From positions 1-38,892 of the forward strand of contig DASRVH010000025.1 in assembly GCA_035655155.1 (NCBI GenBank): a stretch of DNA of 38,892 nucleotides, written 5' to 3'. Below, piece after piece: positions 7,543-16,438 of the stretch; position 1 is the first letter of the stretch, and each line of letters opens with the position of its first letter. A model generated the notes under the pieces. That model worked only from the letters and a program-made list of their open reading frames with translations, was not told where the DNA came from and made no database searches. The translations under genes and the position numbers were made by a program. The DNA comes from Lentisalinibacter sp035655155. Lineage in GTDB: Bacteria; Pseudomonadota; Gammaproteobacteria; Steroidobacterales; Woeseiaceae.

Positions 7543-9137
7543 GCGGAAACCAGCGCCCTCACGCTCTCGATGTCGTCGGCGTCATCCACGCCCAGGTCCC
7601 GGCGCCAGCGGGCGATGCGGGGGAACCTGAGCGCCACGCCGGACTTGTGGCGGCGGGAGGCATTGATGCCCTCGAAAGCGATCTCGAACACCTGCTCCGG
7701 CCGCACGGAACGCACCGGCCCGAAGCGCTCCACCGTGTTGCGCCGGATCCAGCGGTCCAGCTCCCGGATCTCGGCGTTGTCGAGCCCGGAGTAGGCCTTG
7801 GCGATGGGCACCAGATCGCCGTCCCGCCAGACCGCGAAAGTATAGTCGGTGTACAGGTTCGCCCGCCGCCCGTGTCCGGGCTGTGCATAGATCATGACGG
7901 CGTCGACGGTATGGGGCTCCACCTTCCACTTCCACCACAGGCCCCGCTGGCGGCCGGTGCCGTAGGGCGAGTCCAGCGCCTTCAGCATCATCCCTTCCAC
8001 CCGGCGCTCCCGGGACTCGCCGCGCAGCGCGGCGTAATCCGCCCAGTCGGCAGCTTCCACCACCGGCGAGAGCCGGAGCCGGTCCTCCGCGGCCGGCAGC
8101 ATTTCCGCCAGCGCGGCGCGGCGCTCGGCCAGCGGCCGGTGGCGGACGTCCTCGCCGGCGTGTTCCAGCAGGTCGTAGGCCAGGAAGACGACGGGCACCT
8201 CCGCCAGCAGCTTCGCGCCGACGCGCTTGCGGCCGATGCGCCGCTGCAGCGCGGCGAAGTCCATGACGCCGGCGGCATCGTCCCAGGCCAGGATCTCGCC
8301 GTCCAGCACCGTGCCGTCGGGCAGTGCCTCCGCCGCGTCCCGCACCTCGGGGAAACGGTCGGTGATCAGGTCCTCGCCCCGGGACCAGAGGAAGCGGCGG
8401 CCGGCGCGGCGCACCAGCTGGGCGCGGATGCCGTCCCACTTCCACTCCACCTGCCAGTCCCCCGGCGCCCCCGGCAGATCCGCGGGACGGGTGTCGTCCA
8501 GCGGCGCGGCCAGACAGAAAGGATAGGGCCGGGAGACGTCCGCCTCGCCGTCGTCCGGCGACATCAGCCGCTGGAAGAATCCGGCATCCGGCTCCCATTG
8601 CCCCATCAGCCGATGCAGGATCACCGGCCGCGGCAGGCCGGCGGCCTCGGCCAGCGCCCGCGCCGCGAGCGTGCGCGAGACCCCCACCCGCAGCGCGCCG
8701 GTCAGGAGCTTGTTCAGGAGATAGCACTGCTCGTAGTCCAGGGTGGCCCACCAGCGTTTCACGCGCTCGCCCTGGGCCTCCGCCTCCAGGCCGCGCAGGG
8801 GCAGGATCTCCGTCTCCAGCCAGTCCGCCAGCGAGCGCTCGTCGACGGGTGCGGCGCGACCGGCGTCGGTCAGCAGCGCGATGGTCTCCGCCAGGTCGCC
8901 CACCGAGCCATAAGTCTCGTCCACCAGCCAGTCCGGCAGGTCCACGCTTTCATATAGCCATTGGCGCAGGCGGGCCGGTCCCACGAGCCGCTTCATCCGG
9001 CGGCCGGAGAGGAAGTACACCGCCCAGGCCGCGTCCGCCGGCGGCGCGCTGGAGAAATAGCGGACCATGGCCGCGACCTTCAGGTTGGTGGAAGTGGTCT
9101 GGTCCAGCTCCTGGTAGAGGCGGCTGAAGTCACGCAT
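7539..9137 (-). CDS. ATP-dependent DNA ligase (ligase-associated repair module)
   Basis: The 532-residue enzyme has an N-terminal DNA-binding domain (about 1-200) with LLTGALRVGVSRTLAARALAE. The nucleotidyltransferase motif I EWKWDGIRAQ (K233 is the lysine adenylylated by ATP) is followed by motif III FLWSRGEDLITDRFPE, motif IV LDGEILAWDD, motif V EGMMLKALDSPYGTGRQRG and WWKWK. A C-terminal OB-fold ends it (YTDYTFAVW...IARWRRDLGVDD). This is the bacterial ligase type encoded beside the Lhr helicase and MBL exonuclease, distinct from the NAD-dependent replicative LigA. It begins 14 bases after the exonuclease stop and overlaps the helicase start. It should seal nicks produced during the module's repair reaction. 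Confidence 0.95.
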   Translation of the reverse strand: MRDFSRLYQELDQTTSTNLKVAAMVRYFSSAPPADAAWAVYFLSGRRMKRLVGPARLRQWLYESVDLPDWLVDETYGSVGDLAETIALLTDAGRAAPVDERSLADWLETEILPLRGLEAEAQGERVKRWWATLDYEQCYLLNKLLTGALRVGVSRTLAARALAEAAGLPRPVILHRLMGQWEPDAGFFQRLMSPDDGEADVSRPYPFCLAAPLDDTRPADLPGAPGDWQVEWKWDGIRAQLVRRAGRRFLWSRGEDLITDRFPEVRDAAEALPDGTVLDGEILAWDDAAGVMDFAALQRRIGRKRVGAKLLAEVPVVFLAYDLLEHAGEDVRHRPLAERRAALAEMLPAAEDRLRLSPVVEAADWADYAALRGESRERRVEGMMLKALDSPYGTGRQRGLWWKWKVEPHTVDAVMIYAQPGHGRRANLYTDYTFAVWRDGDLVPIAKAYSGLDNAEIRELDRWIRRNTVERFGPVRSVRPEQVFEIAFEGINASRRHKSGVALRFPRIARWRRDLGVDDADDIESVRALVSA

Positions 9138-9151
9138 GCCGGTGCCGACCG

Positions 9152-10144
9152 TTACTGGTCATCGCCGCTGCCCTCGTACAGCGTATCCAGCGCGGCCGCG
9201 TCCACGCCGCGCTCGCGCAGCAGGCGCACCAGCGCATCCGTGTGGCCGTGGGTGGCCAGCACCCGGGAGGCGCCGGTCTCCTTGATGGTCCGGAGCAGCG
9301 ACGGCCAGTCCGCGTGATCCGAGAGCACGAAACCCCGGTCGTAGCCCCGCCGGCGGCGCTGGCCGCGGATGCGCATCCAGCCGGAGCAGAAGCCGGTGCT
9401 GGCCTGGCGGAAGCGGCGCATCCAGGTGCTGCCGGCAGCACCCGGCGGCGCGACGATCAGCTCCCCCGCATAGTCGCCCTTGCGGCGCAGGTCCACCCTC
9501 TCGGTCGGTAGCATGGCGACGCCCGCCTCCCGATAGACGCCCACCAGCGCATCCACGGCGCCGTGCACGTACACGCACCGGTCCGTGAACGCGGTCAGCT
9601 CGGCCAGCACACGCTGGGCCTTGCCGAGCGCGTAGCAGAACAGCACCGACGGCCGTCCGGAGGCCGCGTTGCCCTGCCACCAGTCGTGGATCTCGGCGGC
9701 GGTCTCGCGCCCCGGCTTCCAGCGGTAGATCGGCAGCGCGAAGGTGGCCTCGGTGATGAACGTGTCGCAGGGCACCACCTCGAACGGCGCGCAGGTCGGG
9801 TCGGCGTCCCGCTTGTAGTCGCCGGACACCACCCACACGCCCTCCTCGCCCTCGATGCGGATCTGGGCCGAGCCGAGCACGTGCCCGGCGGGATGGAAGG
9901 ACACCGTGGTGTCGCCGAAAGCGAGGCGCTCGCCCCACTCGACCGGGCGGATGTCGGCATCCGCGCCGAGGCGTTTCCTCAGCAGGCCGACGCCGGGCGC
10001 CGCCGCGTAATAGACCTGCGAGCCCGGCCGTGCGTGATCGGCGTGGGCGTGGGTGACGAGCGCCGTCTCAGCCGGTCGCCAGGGGTCGATGTGGAAGCCG
10101 CCGGCCTTGCAGGCGAGGCCGGTGTCGGTGGCGCTGACCAGCAC
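9152..10144 (-). CDS. Ligase-associated DNA exonuclease, metallo-beta-lactamase fold (SNM1/Pso2-like)
   Basis: From a GTG start the 330-residue protein reads VLVSATDTGLACKAGGFHIDPWRPAETALVTHAHADHA. The first strands and the HxHxDH metal motif (residues 32-37) match the ligase-associated exonuclease family. Later motifs are FHPAGHVLGSAQI, VVSGDYKRD, ITEATFALPIYRW, and the beta-CASP end FVLSDHADW and VLATHGHTDALVR. I chose the GTG at 10144 because no ATG lies nearby and family members begin about 20 residues before the IDPWRP block; the upstream frame runs through the M48 gene and is a shadow. It is the first gene of the module and is probably a 5'-directed nuclease that trims damaged ends. Confidence 0.92.
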   Translation of the reverse strand: MLVSATDTGLACKAGGFHIDPWRPAETALVTHAHADHARPGSQVYYAAAPGVGLLRKRLGADADIRPVEWGERLAFGDTTVSFHPAGHVLGSAQIRIEGEEGVWVVSGDYKRDADPTCAPFEVVPCDTFITEATFALPIYRWKPGRETAAEIHDWWQGNAASGRPSVLFCYALGKAQRVLAELTAFTDRCVYVHGAVDALVGVYREAGVAMLPTERVDLRRKGDYAGELIVAPPGAAGSTWMRRFRQASTGFCSGWMRIRGQRRRRGYDRGFVLSDHADWPSLLRTIKETGASRVLATHGHTDALVRLLRERGVDAAALDTLYEGSGDDQ

Positions 10145-10152
10145 GCCCGGGG

Positions 10153-11034
10153 TCAGGACTCCGGCTTCTCGATCACGGGCTTCGGGCCGCAATCCGGCGC
10201 CTTGCCGGCGGCCCGCGCCTCGTTGTAGAGCTTCAGCGCCACCGGGTAGTGGGCAACCAGCTTGTCGATGCGGTCCTCGCTGGAGGGGTGAGTGGAGAGG
10301 AACTCGGGCGGCTCGCCCTTGTTCTCTGCGCGCATGTTCTTCCACAGCGCCACGCTCTCGCGGGGGTCGAAGCCGGCGCGGGCCATGTACTCGATGCCCA
10401 CGATATCCGCCTCGCGCTCCTGGGTGCGGGTGAACGGCAGCGTGATGCCGAGCTGCGCGGCCATCTGGATGGCCGTGGAGGCGCTGCGATTGGCCATGGG
10501 CGTGCCGCCGACGATGGCGCTCAGGAAACCCACCGTGTAGCCGGTGGCCACCGCGCGGGAAGCGCGCTCGTTGGGGTGGCGGGCGGTCACGTGCGCGACC
10601 TCGTGGCCCATGACGGCGGCGAGCTGGTCGTCGTTCTCCGTCACCTTGAGCAGGCCGGTGAATACGGTGATCTTCCCGCCGGGCAGCACGAAGGCGTTCA
10701 CCTCGGGCCGTTCCACCACGGCCAGTTCCCAGTTCAGCGCCGCCATCTCGCCCTCGAGCTGGCCGACGATGGCGTTGGCGACGCAGGCGACGAAGTCGAT
10801 GGTGGTCCGGTCCGTCGTCAGCGGCATCTCGGCCCTGAGCTGGGTGAAGGCCGCCTCTCCCTGGGCCTGGAGCTCTTCGTCGGACTTCAGGATCAGCTGG
10901 CTGCGTCCCGTCGGCGAGGTGGCGCAGGCAGTTGCCAGAACGAGGCTGGCGGCGATCAGGCCGGCGGCGATCAATCTAAACGATCGGAGCGATCGTAGCG
11001 ATGGGAACGATTGGAGCGAAGGGGTCTGCTTCAT
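10153..11034 (-). CDS. M48 family metalloprotease lipoprotein
   Basis: This 293-residue protein starts at MKQTPSLQSF, followed by a signal segment ending ATAC (Cys37), so it is probably a lipoprotein. The zinc site is HEVAH (H144, E145, H148) with the third ligand in EREAD (E206). A NAFVLPGGKITVFTGLL strand and STHPSSEDRI complete the M48 signature. Related LoiP/YcaL/YggG proteins degrade misfolded outer-membrane proteins in the periplasm. The signal region carries a repeated SLRSLRSFR segment produced by imperfect short DNA repeats. The gene ends only 8 bases before the exonuclease GTG, so it may lead the repair operon's transcript, although the functions look unrelated. Confidence 0.92.
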   Translation of the reverse strand: MKQTPSLQSFPSLRSLRSFRLIAAGLIAASLVLATACATSPTGRSQLILKSDEELQAQGEAAFTQLRAEMPLTTDRTTIDFVACVANAIVGQLEGEMAALNWELAVVERPEVNAFVLPGGKITVFTGLLKVTENDDQLAAVMGHEVAHVTARHPNERASRAVATGYTVGFLSAIVGGTPMANRSASTAIQMAAQLGITLPFTRTQEREADIVGIEYMARAGFDPRESVALWKNMRAENKGEPPEFLSTHPSSEDRIDKLVAHYPVALKLYNEARAAGKAPDCGPKPVIEKPES

Positions 11035-11044
11035 GGCGGTGCTC

Positions 11045-11076
11045 GTCGGGACTGGTCGGTACTGGTCGGTACTGGT
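11045..11076. repeat. Short direct repeat upstream of the M48 gene
   Basis: The decamer ACTGGTCGGT occurs at 11051-11060 and 11061-11070, flanked by partial copies (CGTCGGG before, ACTGGTGCTG after). It lies 10-40 bases upstream of the M48 start codon on the minus strand. There may be a second, unrelated short-period repeat inside the coding start (about 10982-11020, units like GATCGTAGC and GATCGGAGC). The position fits a leader or operator, but slippage-prone low-complexity DNA is equally possible. Confidence 0.55.
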
Positions 11077-11186
11077 GCTGTGCTCATTCAGACTGGCGGC
11101 GCCCCGCCGAGTTCCGGCCGCGCCGCCCCTGTGGAAGGCTCGGGAGAGCTTCCCGCCGGATTCTAAACCAGGCCGGCGACGGGCGC

Positions 11187-12221
11187 TCAGCGCAGGTAGC
11201 GGCTCTCCTGCAGGCGCCGCCACAGGATGTCGGCAGCGCGCTCGGCGAGGGCATCCATGGAGTGCAGCACTTTCTTCGGCAGCGGCTGCTTGACCTCGTA
11301 GGTGACCTTGTAGACGTCCCGGTCCTCGACCGCCTTCACCAGCAGCTCGTCGCTGGTGGCGAGTTCGTCGGCCAGCGACAGCTCGATCGCCTGGGTGCCG
11401 TACCAGTGCTCGCCGGTGGCCACTTTCTCCATGTCCAGGTCGGATCGATAGCGCCCGACGGCATCCTGGAACAGCCTGTGCACGTCCTCGAGTTCCTGGC
11501 GCAGCTTGTCCCGGTCCTCCTCGGTGTTCTTGCCGAACATCGTGACCGTGCGCTTGTACTTGCCGGCGGCGATCTGCTCGAACTCCACGCCGTGGTTGTC
11601 CAGCATGCGGTTGAAATTGGGCAGCTGCGCCAGCACGCCGATGGAACCCAGGATGGCGAACGGCGCCGCCACGATGCGGTCGGCGATGCAGGCCATGAGA
11701 TAGCCGCCGCTGGCGGCCACGCGGTCCACGGCCACGGTGAGCTTCACGCCGGCCTCGCGCAGGCGCACCAGCTGGGAGGCAGCGAGGCCGTGCTCGTGGA
11801 CCATGCCGCCGGCGTTCTCCAGCCGCAGCAGCACCTCGTCGCCTTCATCGGCCACGGCGAGCACGGCGCTCACCTCCTCGCGCAGGGCGGCGACGCCCGT
11901 CGCCTTGATGTCGCCCTTGAAGTCGACCACGAAGGTGCGCGGGCGGGTCTCGTCGCTCTTCGCGGCACTCTTGGCCGCCTTCTTGGCTGCCGCCTTCTCG
12001 GCCTTGGCCAGCGCCTTCGCGGCCTTGCGGTTCACCACGCTGCGCTTAAGCGTGCCCGCCAGCTTGCGGTAGCGCTCGTTCAGGTTCTCGACCTTCAGGC
12101 CCTCGCCGCCCGAGACCTTGCGCGAGGCCGCCGTGCCGGCGGCGATGATCACCAGTACGGCGGCGACGAAGGTGATTGTTTTGGCCAGAAACAGGCCGTA
12201 GCTGGCGAAGAAGTCTTCCAT
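11187..12221 (-). CDS. sohB: Inner-membrane S49 serine peptidase SohB
   Basis: The 344-residue protein begins with a membrane helix (LFLAKTITFVAAVLVIIAAGTAA, residues 11-33). A highly charged Lys/Ala-rich linker (about 60-90) follows, then the S49 protease domain. The nucleophile is S171 in VAASGGYLMA. The basic residue sits in AAGKYKRTVTMFGKNTEED (K221 or K223). This order and the YKRT.T.FG.NTEEDR segment are characteristic of SohB, a signal-peptide-peptidase-like enzyme with its active site in the periplasm. It lies 16 bases after lipA on the same strand. The Ala/Lys linker is longer and more repetitive than I would expect and may be disordered. Confidence 0.93.
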   Translation of the reverse strand: MEDFFASYGLFLAKTITFVAAVLVIIAAGTAASRKVSGGEGLKVENLNERYRKLAGTLKRSVVNRKAAKALAKAEKAAAKKAAKSAAKSDETRPRTFVVDFKGDIKATGVAALREEVSAVLAVADEGDEVLLRLENAGGMVHEHGLAASQLVRLREAGVKLTVAVDRVAASGGYLMACIADRIVAAPFAILGSIGVLAQLPNFNRMLDNHGVEFEQIAAGKYKRTVTMFGKNTEEDRDKLRQELEDVHRLFQDAVGRYRSDLDMEKVATGEHWYGTQAIELSLADELATSDELLVKAVEDRDVYKVTYEVKQPLPKKVLHSMDALAERAADILWRRLQESRYLR

Positions 12222-12236
12222 CCGGCGATCCCCGCG

Positions 12237-13286
<1,050 letters not shown>

Positions 13287-13399
13287 GGGTCCCTGGCCTT
13301 CTGGCCATCCGGAAGCTGACCGGCTATTGTCGCATGCCGCACCGCGGCATCAAACTCTGTCGCACTTGTGTCGTTACACGCTCTCGTCGGAGCTGCCTC

Positions 13400-14221
13400 A
13401 TGCCACTGCAGGGACACCTCAGGAAAATGCGCGCCGAGCACAGCGCGCCGGTGAATTACCGGCTGCCCCTGGGTGACGCCGAAGAGCCCCTGAACGACTA
13501 CCTGGGCCGGGAGGTCGCCCTCACCCACACCGGCGCCATCCACTGCGTCGCCTGCGGGCGCAAGACGTCGAAGAGCTTCAACCAGGGCCATTGCTTCCCC
13601 TGCGCCCGGGGGCTCGCCCGCTGCGACATCTGCATCGTGCGCCCGGAGCGTTGTCACTTCCACGAAGGCACCTGCCGCGAACCGGACTGGGGCCAGACCC
13701 ATTGCATGCGCTCCCACGTCGTCTACCTGGCCAACTCCTCCGGGCTGAAGGTGGGCGTCACACGCGCCTCCCAGGTGCCCACGCGCTGGATCGACCAGGG
13801 CGCCCGCCAGGCGCTGCCCGTATTGCGGGTGGCGAGCCGCCGCATCGCCGGCCTGGCCGAGGTGGCCATCGGCCGCCACGTCGCCGACAAGACGGACTGG
13901 CGGCGCATGCTGAAGGGCGACCCGGAGCCCCGCGCGCTCGCGGAGAGCCGGGACGAGCTGCTGACGCTGGCCGCGCAGGAACTCGATGCCATTAGCGCCG
14001 AGTTCGGTGCCGGCACGATCGAGCGCGTCGCGGATGCGGAGGAAGTGGTGATCGAGTACCCGGTCAGCCGGTACCCGGACAAAGTGCGGGCCCTGAACCT
14101 GGACAAGACCCCGACGGTCGCCGGGACCCTGCTCGGGGTCAAGGGGCAGTACCTCATCCTCGACAGCGGCGTACTGAACATCCGCAAATACGCCGGCTAC
14201 GAGGTGGTTTTCGAGGCCTGA
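13400..14221 (+). CDS. DUF2797 domain-containing, cysteine-rich protein
   Basis: The 273-residue protein starts at MPLQGHLRKMRAEHSAPVNYRLPLGD, the conserved opening of DUF2797 proteins; an in-frame ATG 22 codons upstream lacks similarity to that pattern. A zinc-ribbon-like region (about residues 49-100) holds CVACGRKTSKSFNQGHCFPC, CDIC and further Cys and His residues. It is followed by HVVYLANSSGLKVGVTR and VPTRWIDQGA, which resemble a GIY-YIG-like beginning; I do not see the full catalytic set. The family is uncharacterised. It is transcribed away from lipA and convergent with the small acidic gene; the hairpin between them has its T-tract on the minus strand. Confidence 0.85.
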   Translation: MPLQGHLRKMRAEHSAPVNYRLPLGDAEEPLNDYLGREVALTHTGAIHCVACGRKTSKSFNQGHCFPCARGLARCDICIVRPERCHFHEGTCREPDWGQTHCMRSHVVYLANSSGLKVGVTRASQVPTRWIDQGARQALPVLRVASRRIAGLAEVAIGRHVADKTDWRRMLKGDPEPRALAESRDELLTLAAQELDAISAEFGAGTIERVADAEEVVIEYPVSRYPDKVRALNLDKTPTVAGTLLGVKGQYLILDSGVLNIRKYAGYEVVFEA

Positions 14222-14236
14222 ACCGCGCGGGGCGGC

Positions 14237-14263
14237 AAAAAAACGCCCGGACAGGCCGGGCGT
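14237..14263 (-). terminator. Rho-independent terminator on the minus strand
   Basis: An 8-bp stem, ACGCCCGG (14243-14250) and CCGGGCGT (14256-14263), encloses the loop ACAGG. On the minus strand it is followed by a run of seven T (14243-14237). It therefore ends the small acidic gene (14528-14322). It may also help block read-through from the convergent DUF2797 gene. Confidence 0.8.
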
Positions 14264-14321
14264 ATCAACGGGAGGCTCGAAAGCCTGGAGAGAAACGTTC
14301 GCGGCCGCGTCCTGCCGCTGT

Positions 14322-14528
14322 TCAGTGCACTCTGGCCCAGCTCAGCAGCTGGACGCAGTCGGCATCGAGTTCGAAGTTGTGCGCCAGCAGGGCCTCGATG
14401 TCCTCGGGCTCCACGGCCGCGCCGTCGGACCGGCACAGCTCGACAATGCCGCTGTATTCGTCGGCCTCCCGGCTGCCGCCCTCCTTCAGGACGAACTCCG
14501 CGTAGTACTGGGCACAGTGTTTTCCCAT
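14322..14528 (-). CDS. Small acidic hypothetical protein (68 aa)
   Basis: The frame reads MGKHCAQYYAEFVLKEGG and ends in LLSWARVH. It is rich in acidic residues and has three cysteines. The body (VELCRSDGAAVEPEDIEALLAHNFELDADCVQLL) looks like two or three amphipathic helices. A clear terminator follows on the same strand, which supports a real transcript. The start is uncertain: an ATG seven codons upstream (14549) is in frame, and neither has a strong ribosome-binding site. I recognise no family. Longer upstream versions of the frame look like shadow. Confidence 0.6.
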   Translation of the reverse strand: MGKHCAQYYAEFVLKEGGSREADEYSGIVELCRSDGAAVEPEDIEALLAHNFELDADCVQLLSWARVH

Positions 14529-14866
14529 GTGCCCGAGGATAGGCATCCGACCCGGGGCTTTTCTGTGAGCCGCTGCACAGAATCGCCCTTGTTCGGACCC
14601 CACGGCCGCATGATCGGCCCCGGCGGGCAGCGCCCGCGCCGTTGCTCTCTCTCCGCTATCGCCCTGCTCTGTCGCTGCAGATGATTCATGATCCGGCTCC
14701 CTCCCGCTATGCCCGTTTTCGGGCTCCTTACTGTTACTTGATGCAGATGAGAGCGGATTGGTTGCAACGCCCCTCCAGCGACGTAACACTATCGACCCAT
14801 TCGACCCTGCAACTGCCCTATGGACAGGCTCCGCCGGTGAACGGCCGGGGCCCCGAGGAAATGCCG
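14529..14866. other. Divergent intergenic region, 338 bases
   Basis: This stretch separates the small acidic gene (minus) from the OmpA-type gene (plus). It is visibly richer in A and T than the surroundings around 14640-14790 and probably carries both promoters, but I see no hexamer pair good enough to mark. There is no REP copy, hairpin terminator or credible ORF. A ribosome-binding site GAGGA at 14855-14859 serves the ATG at 14867. Confidence 0.5.
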
Positions 14867-16330
14867 ATGCCGCGCTTCGCCACCCGCCCGCTCTCCCTCC
14901 TGCTGTGTCTCCTGACCCTGGCCGCCGCGACCGCGGGCGCACAGGAACTCAGGGCCGCCCTGTTCGAGGACGCCGACGCCGCCCGCGCGGCCGCGCAGGA
15001 ACTCCAGGCGTCCCTGTTCTCGCCCCGGCACTGGGAGCGGGGCGTCAAGGACTACGAGGCCGCGGAGGCCGGCCTCGAGCGGGGGCGCAGCGTCGACTAC
15101 ATCCGCGGCAAGCTGGCCGACGCCGAGCAGGAATTCCGCGAGGCCGCCGAGGCGGCGGAACTCGCCCGCATCACGCTGGCGACGGTGATCGAGACCCGCC
15201 AGGACGCCCGCGAGGCCGAGGCGCCCGCACGCTCCGCCCCCATCTGGGAAGACGCGGAAGAGCAATTCGGCGACGCCATCCGTGAGCTCGAGAGCGGCGA
15301 CCTGCAGGACGCGCAGGAGCGGGCCGGCGAGGCCGAAAGCCTGTATCGGGACGCCGAGCTTTCGGCCATCAAGAGCCGCTATCTCAGCGAGACACGGCGG
15401 CTGCTCGAGGAAGCCGACCGGGCCCGGGTGGAGCGCTATGCGCCGATCACGCTGGCACGCTCGAAGCGCCTCCTGCAACAGGCCGAGAAGGAGCTGAACG
15501 AGAACCGCTACGACACCGATCTGCCCCGCAGCCTAGCCCGCCAGGCCAATTACGAGGCGCGGCACGCCATCCGCCTGGCCGACGTGGTCCGCGACGTCCG
15601 CGACGACGAACTCACGGTGGAGGAACTCATCCTCTCCTGGGAGCGCGCCCTGACGGCGGTGGCCGGCGCCGCCGACATCGTGCCCGACCTGGTCGACGGC
15701 AGCGAGGAACTCACGACCGAGCTGGTGGCCTACGTCGAGAATCTCCGCTCCCGCAATCAGTCGCTGGAGCAAGATCTGGCGGACAGCATCTCGCGGGTGG
15801 CGGAGATGGAAGAGGAGCTCCGCATCCTGGACGAGCGGCTGGGCGGCGCCACCGAGGAAAGGCGCGAACTGATGGAGCGCCTGCAGGCCCAGAACCGCAT
15901 CCGCGAGCAGTTCGCGCAGGTGGAGAAGATGTTCGAGCGCGACGAGGCCCAGGTCTTCCGCGAAGGCAACGACGTGACCCTGCGCCTGGTCGGCCTGAGC
16001 TTCCCGAGCGGCAGCGCGTCGCTGGAAGCCGAACACTACCCGCTGATGGAGAAGGTGGAAGCCGCCATCAACGTCTTCCCGCGCAGCCAGCTGACCGTCG
16101 AGGGCCACACCGACAGCTACGGCGGCGACGAGAGCAACGTACGCCTGTCCCAGGCGCGGGCCGACGCCGTGATGCAATACATGATCAACGCGCTGCGCGT
16201 GCCGAGCTACCGGCTGAGCGCCACGGGCTACGGCGAGACCCGTCCGATCGCGAGCAACGAGACCGCAGACGGCCGCGCCCGCAACCGCCGCATCGACATC
16301 GTCATCAGCCCCGAGCTGGACGACATGTAG
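14867..16330 (+). CDS. OmpA family protein with long coiled-coil N-terminal domain
   Basis: The 487-residue protein starts at MPRFATRPLS, preceded by GAGGA with a 7-base spacing. The ATG six bases upstream is too close to that site. A Sec signal peptide ends near AGAQE. Residues about 25-350 are charged and almost wholly helical, with DUF4398-like repeats (ARSKRLLQQAEKELNENRYD) and a coiled coil (LRSRNQSLEQDLADSISRVAEMEEEL). The C-terminal OmpA domain has LTVEGHTDSYGGDESNVRLSQARADAV and GYGETRPIASNETADGRARNRRIDI, which bind peptidoglycan. It probably tethers the outer membrane or spans the periplasm. The TAG stop is part of the REP that starts at 16327. Confidence 0.92.
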   Translation: MPRFATRPLSLLLCLLTLAAATAGAQELRAALFEDADAARAAAQELQASLFSPRHWERGVKDYEAAEAGLERGRSVDYIRGKLADAEQEFREAAEAAELARITLATVIETRQDAREAEAPARSAPIWEDAEEQFGDAIRELESGDLQDAQERAGEAESLYRDAELSAIKSRYLSETRRLLEEADRARVERYAPITLARSKRLLQQAEKELNENRYDTDLPRSLARQANYEARHAIRLADVVRDVRDDELTVEELILSWERALTAVAGAADIVPDLVDGSEELTTELVAYVENLRSRNQSLEQDLADSISRVAEMEEELRILDERLGGATEERRELMERLQAQNRIREQFAQVEKMFERDEAQVFREGNDVTLRLVGLSFPSGSASLEAEHYPLMEKVEAAINVFPRSQLTVEGHTDSYGGDESNVRLSQARADAVMQYMINALRVPSYRLSATGYGETRPIASNETADGRARNRRIDIVISPELDDM

Positions 16331-16438
16331 GAGGGCCTTCAGGCCCGACCCCGCTCTGCCAGACCCCGTTCTTTCCTCGCCTACCCGATGATGGGCCAAT
16401 GTCGATAGAACGCGGGTCGGGCCTGAAGGCCCTCCTAC
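16327..16438. repeat. REPIN: inverted REP pair between convergent genes
   Basis: REP copies lie at 16327-16348 (plus orientation) and 16417-16438 (reverse), matching the 22-nt unit seen at 135-156. The 68-base spacer contains a 31-nt module at 16384-16414 that matches, with one mismatch, the reverse complement of 37090-37120. The left REP forms the TAG stop of the OmpA gene and the right REP forms the TAG stop of the alpha/beta hydrolase gene. The element thus fills the entire gap between two convergent genes and could work as a bidirectional transcript end. Confidence 0.93.

Noticed and set aside
5659..7794. Plus-strand open frame (711 codons) opposite the helicase gene
   Set aside because: Low-complexity H/Q/A/R-rich translation; the helicase motifs lie on the other strand.
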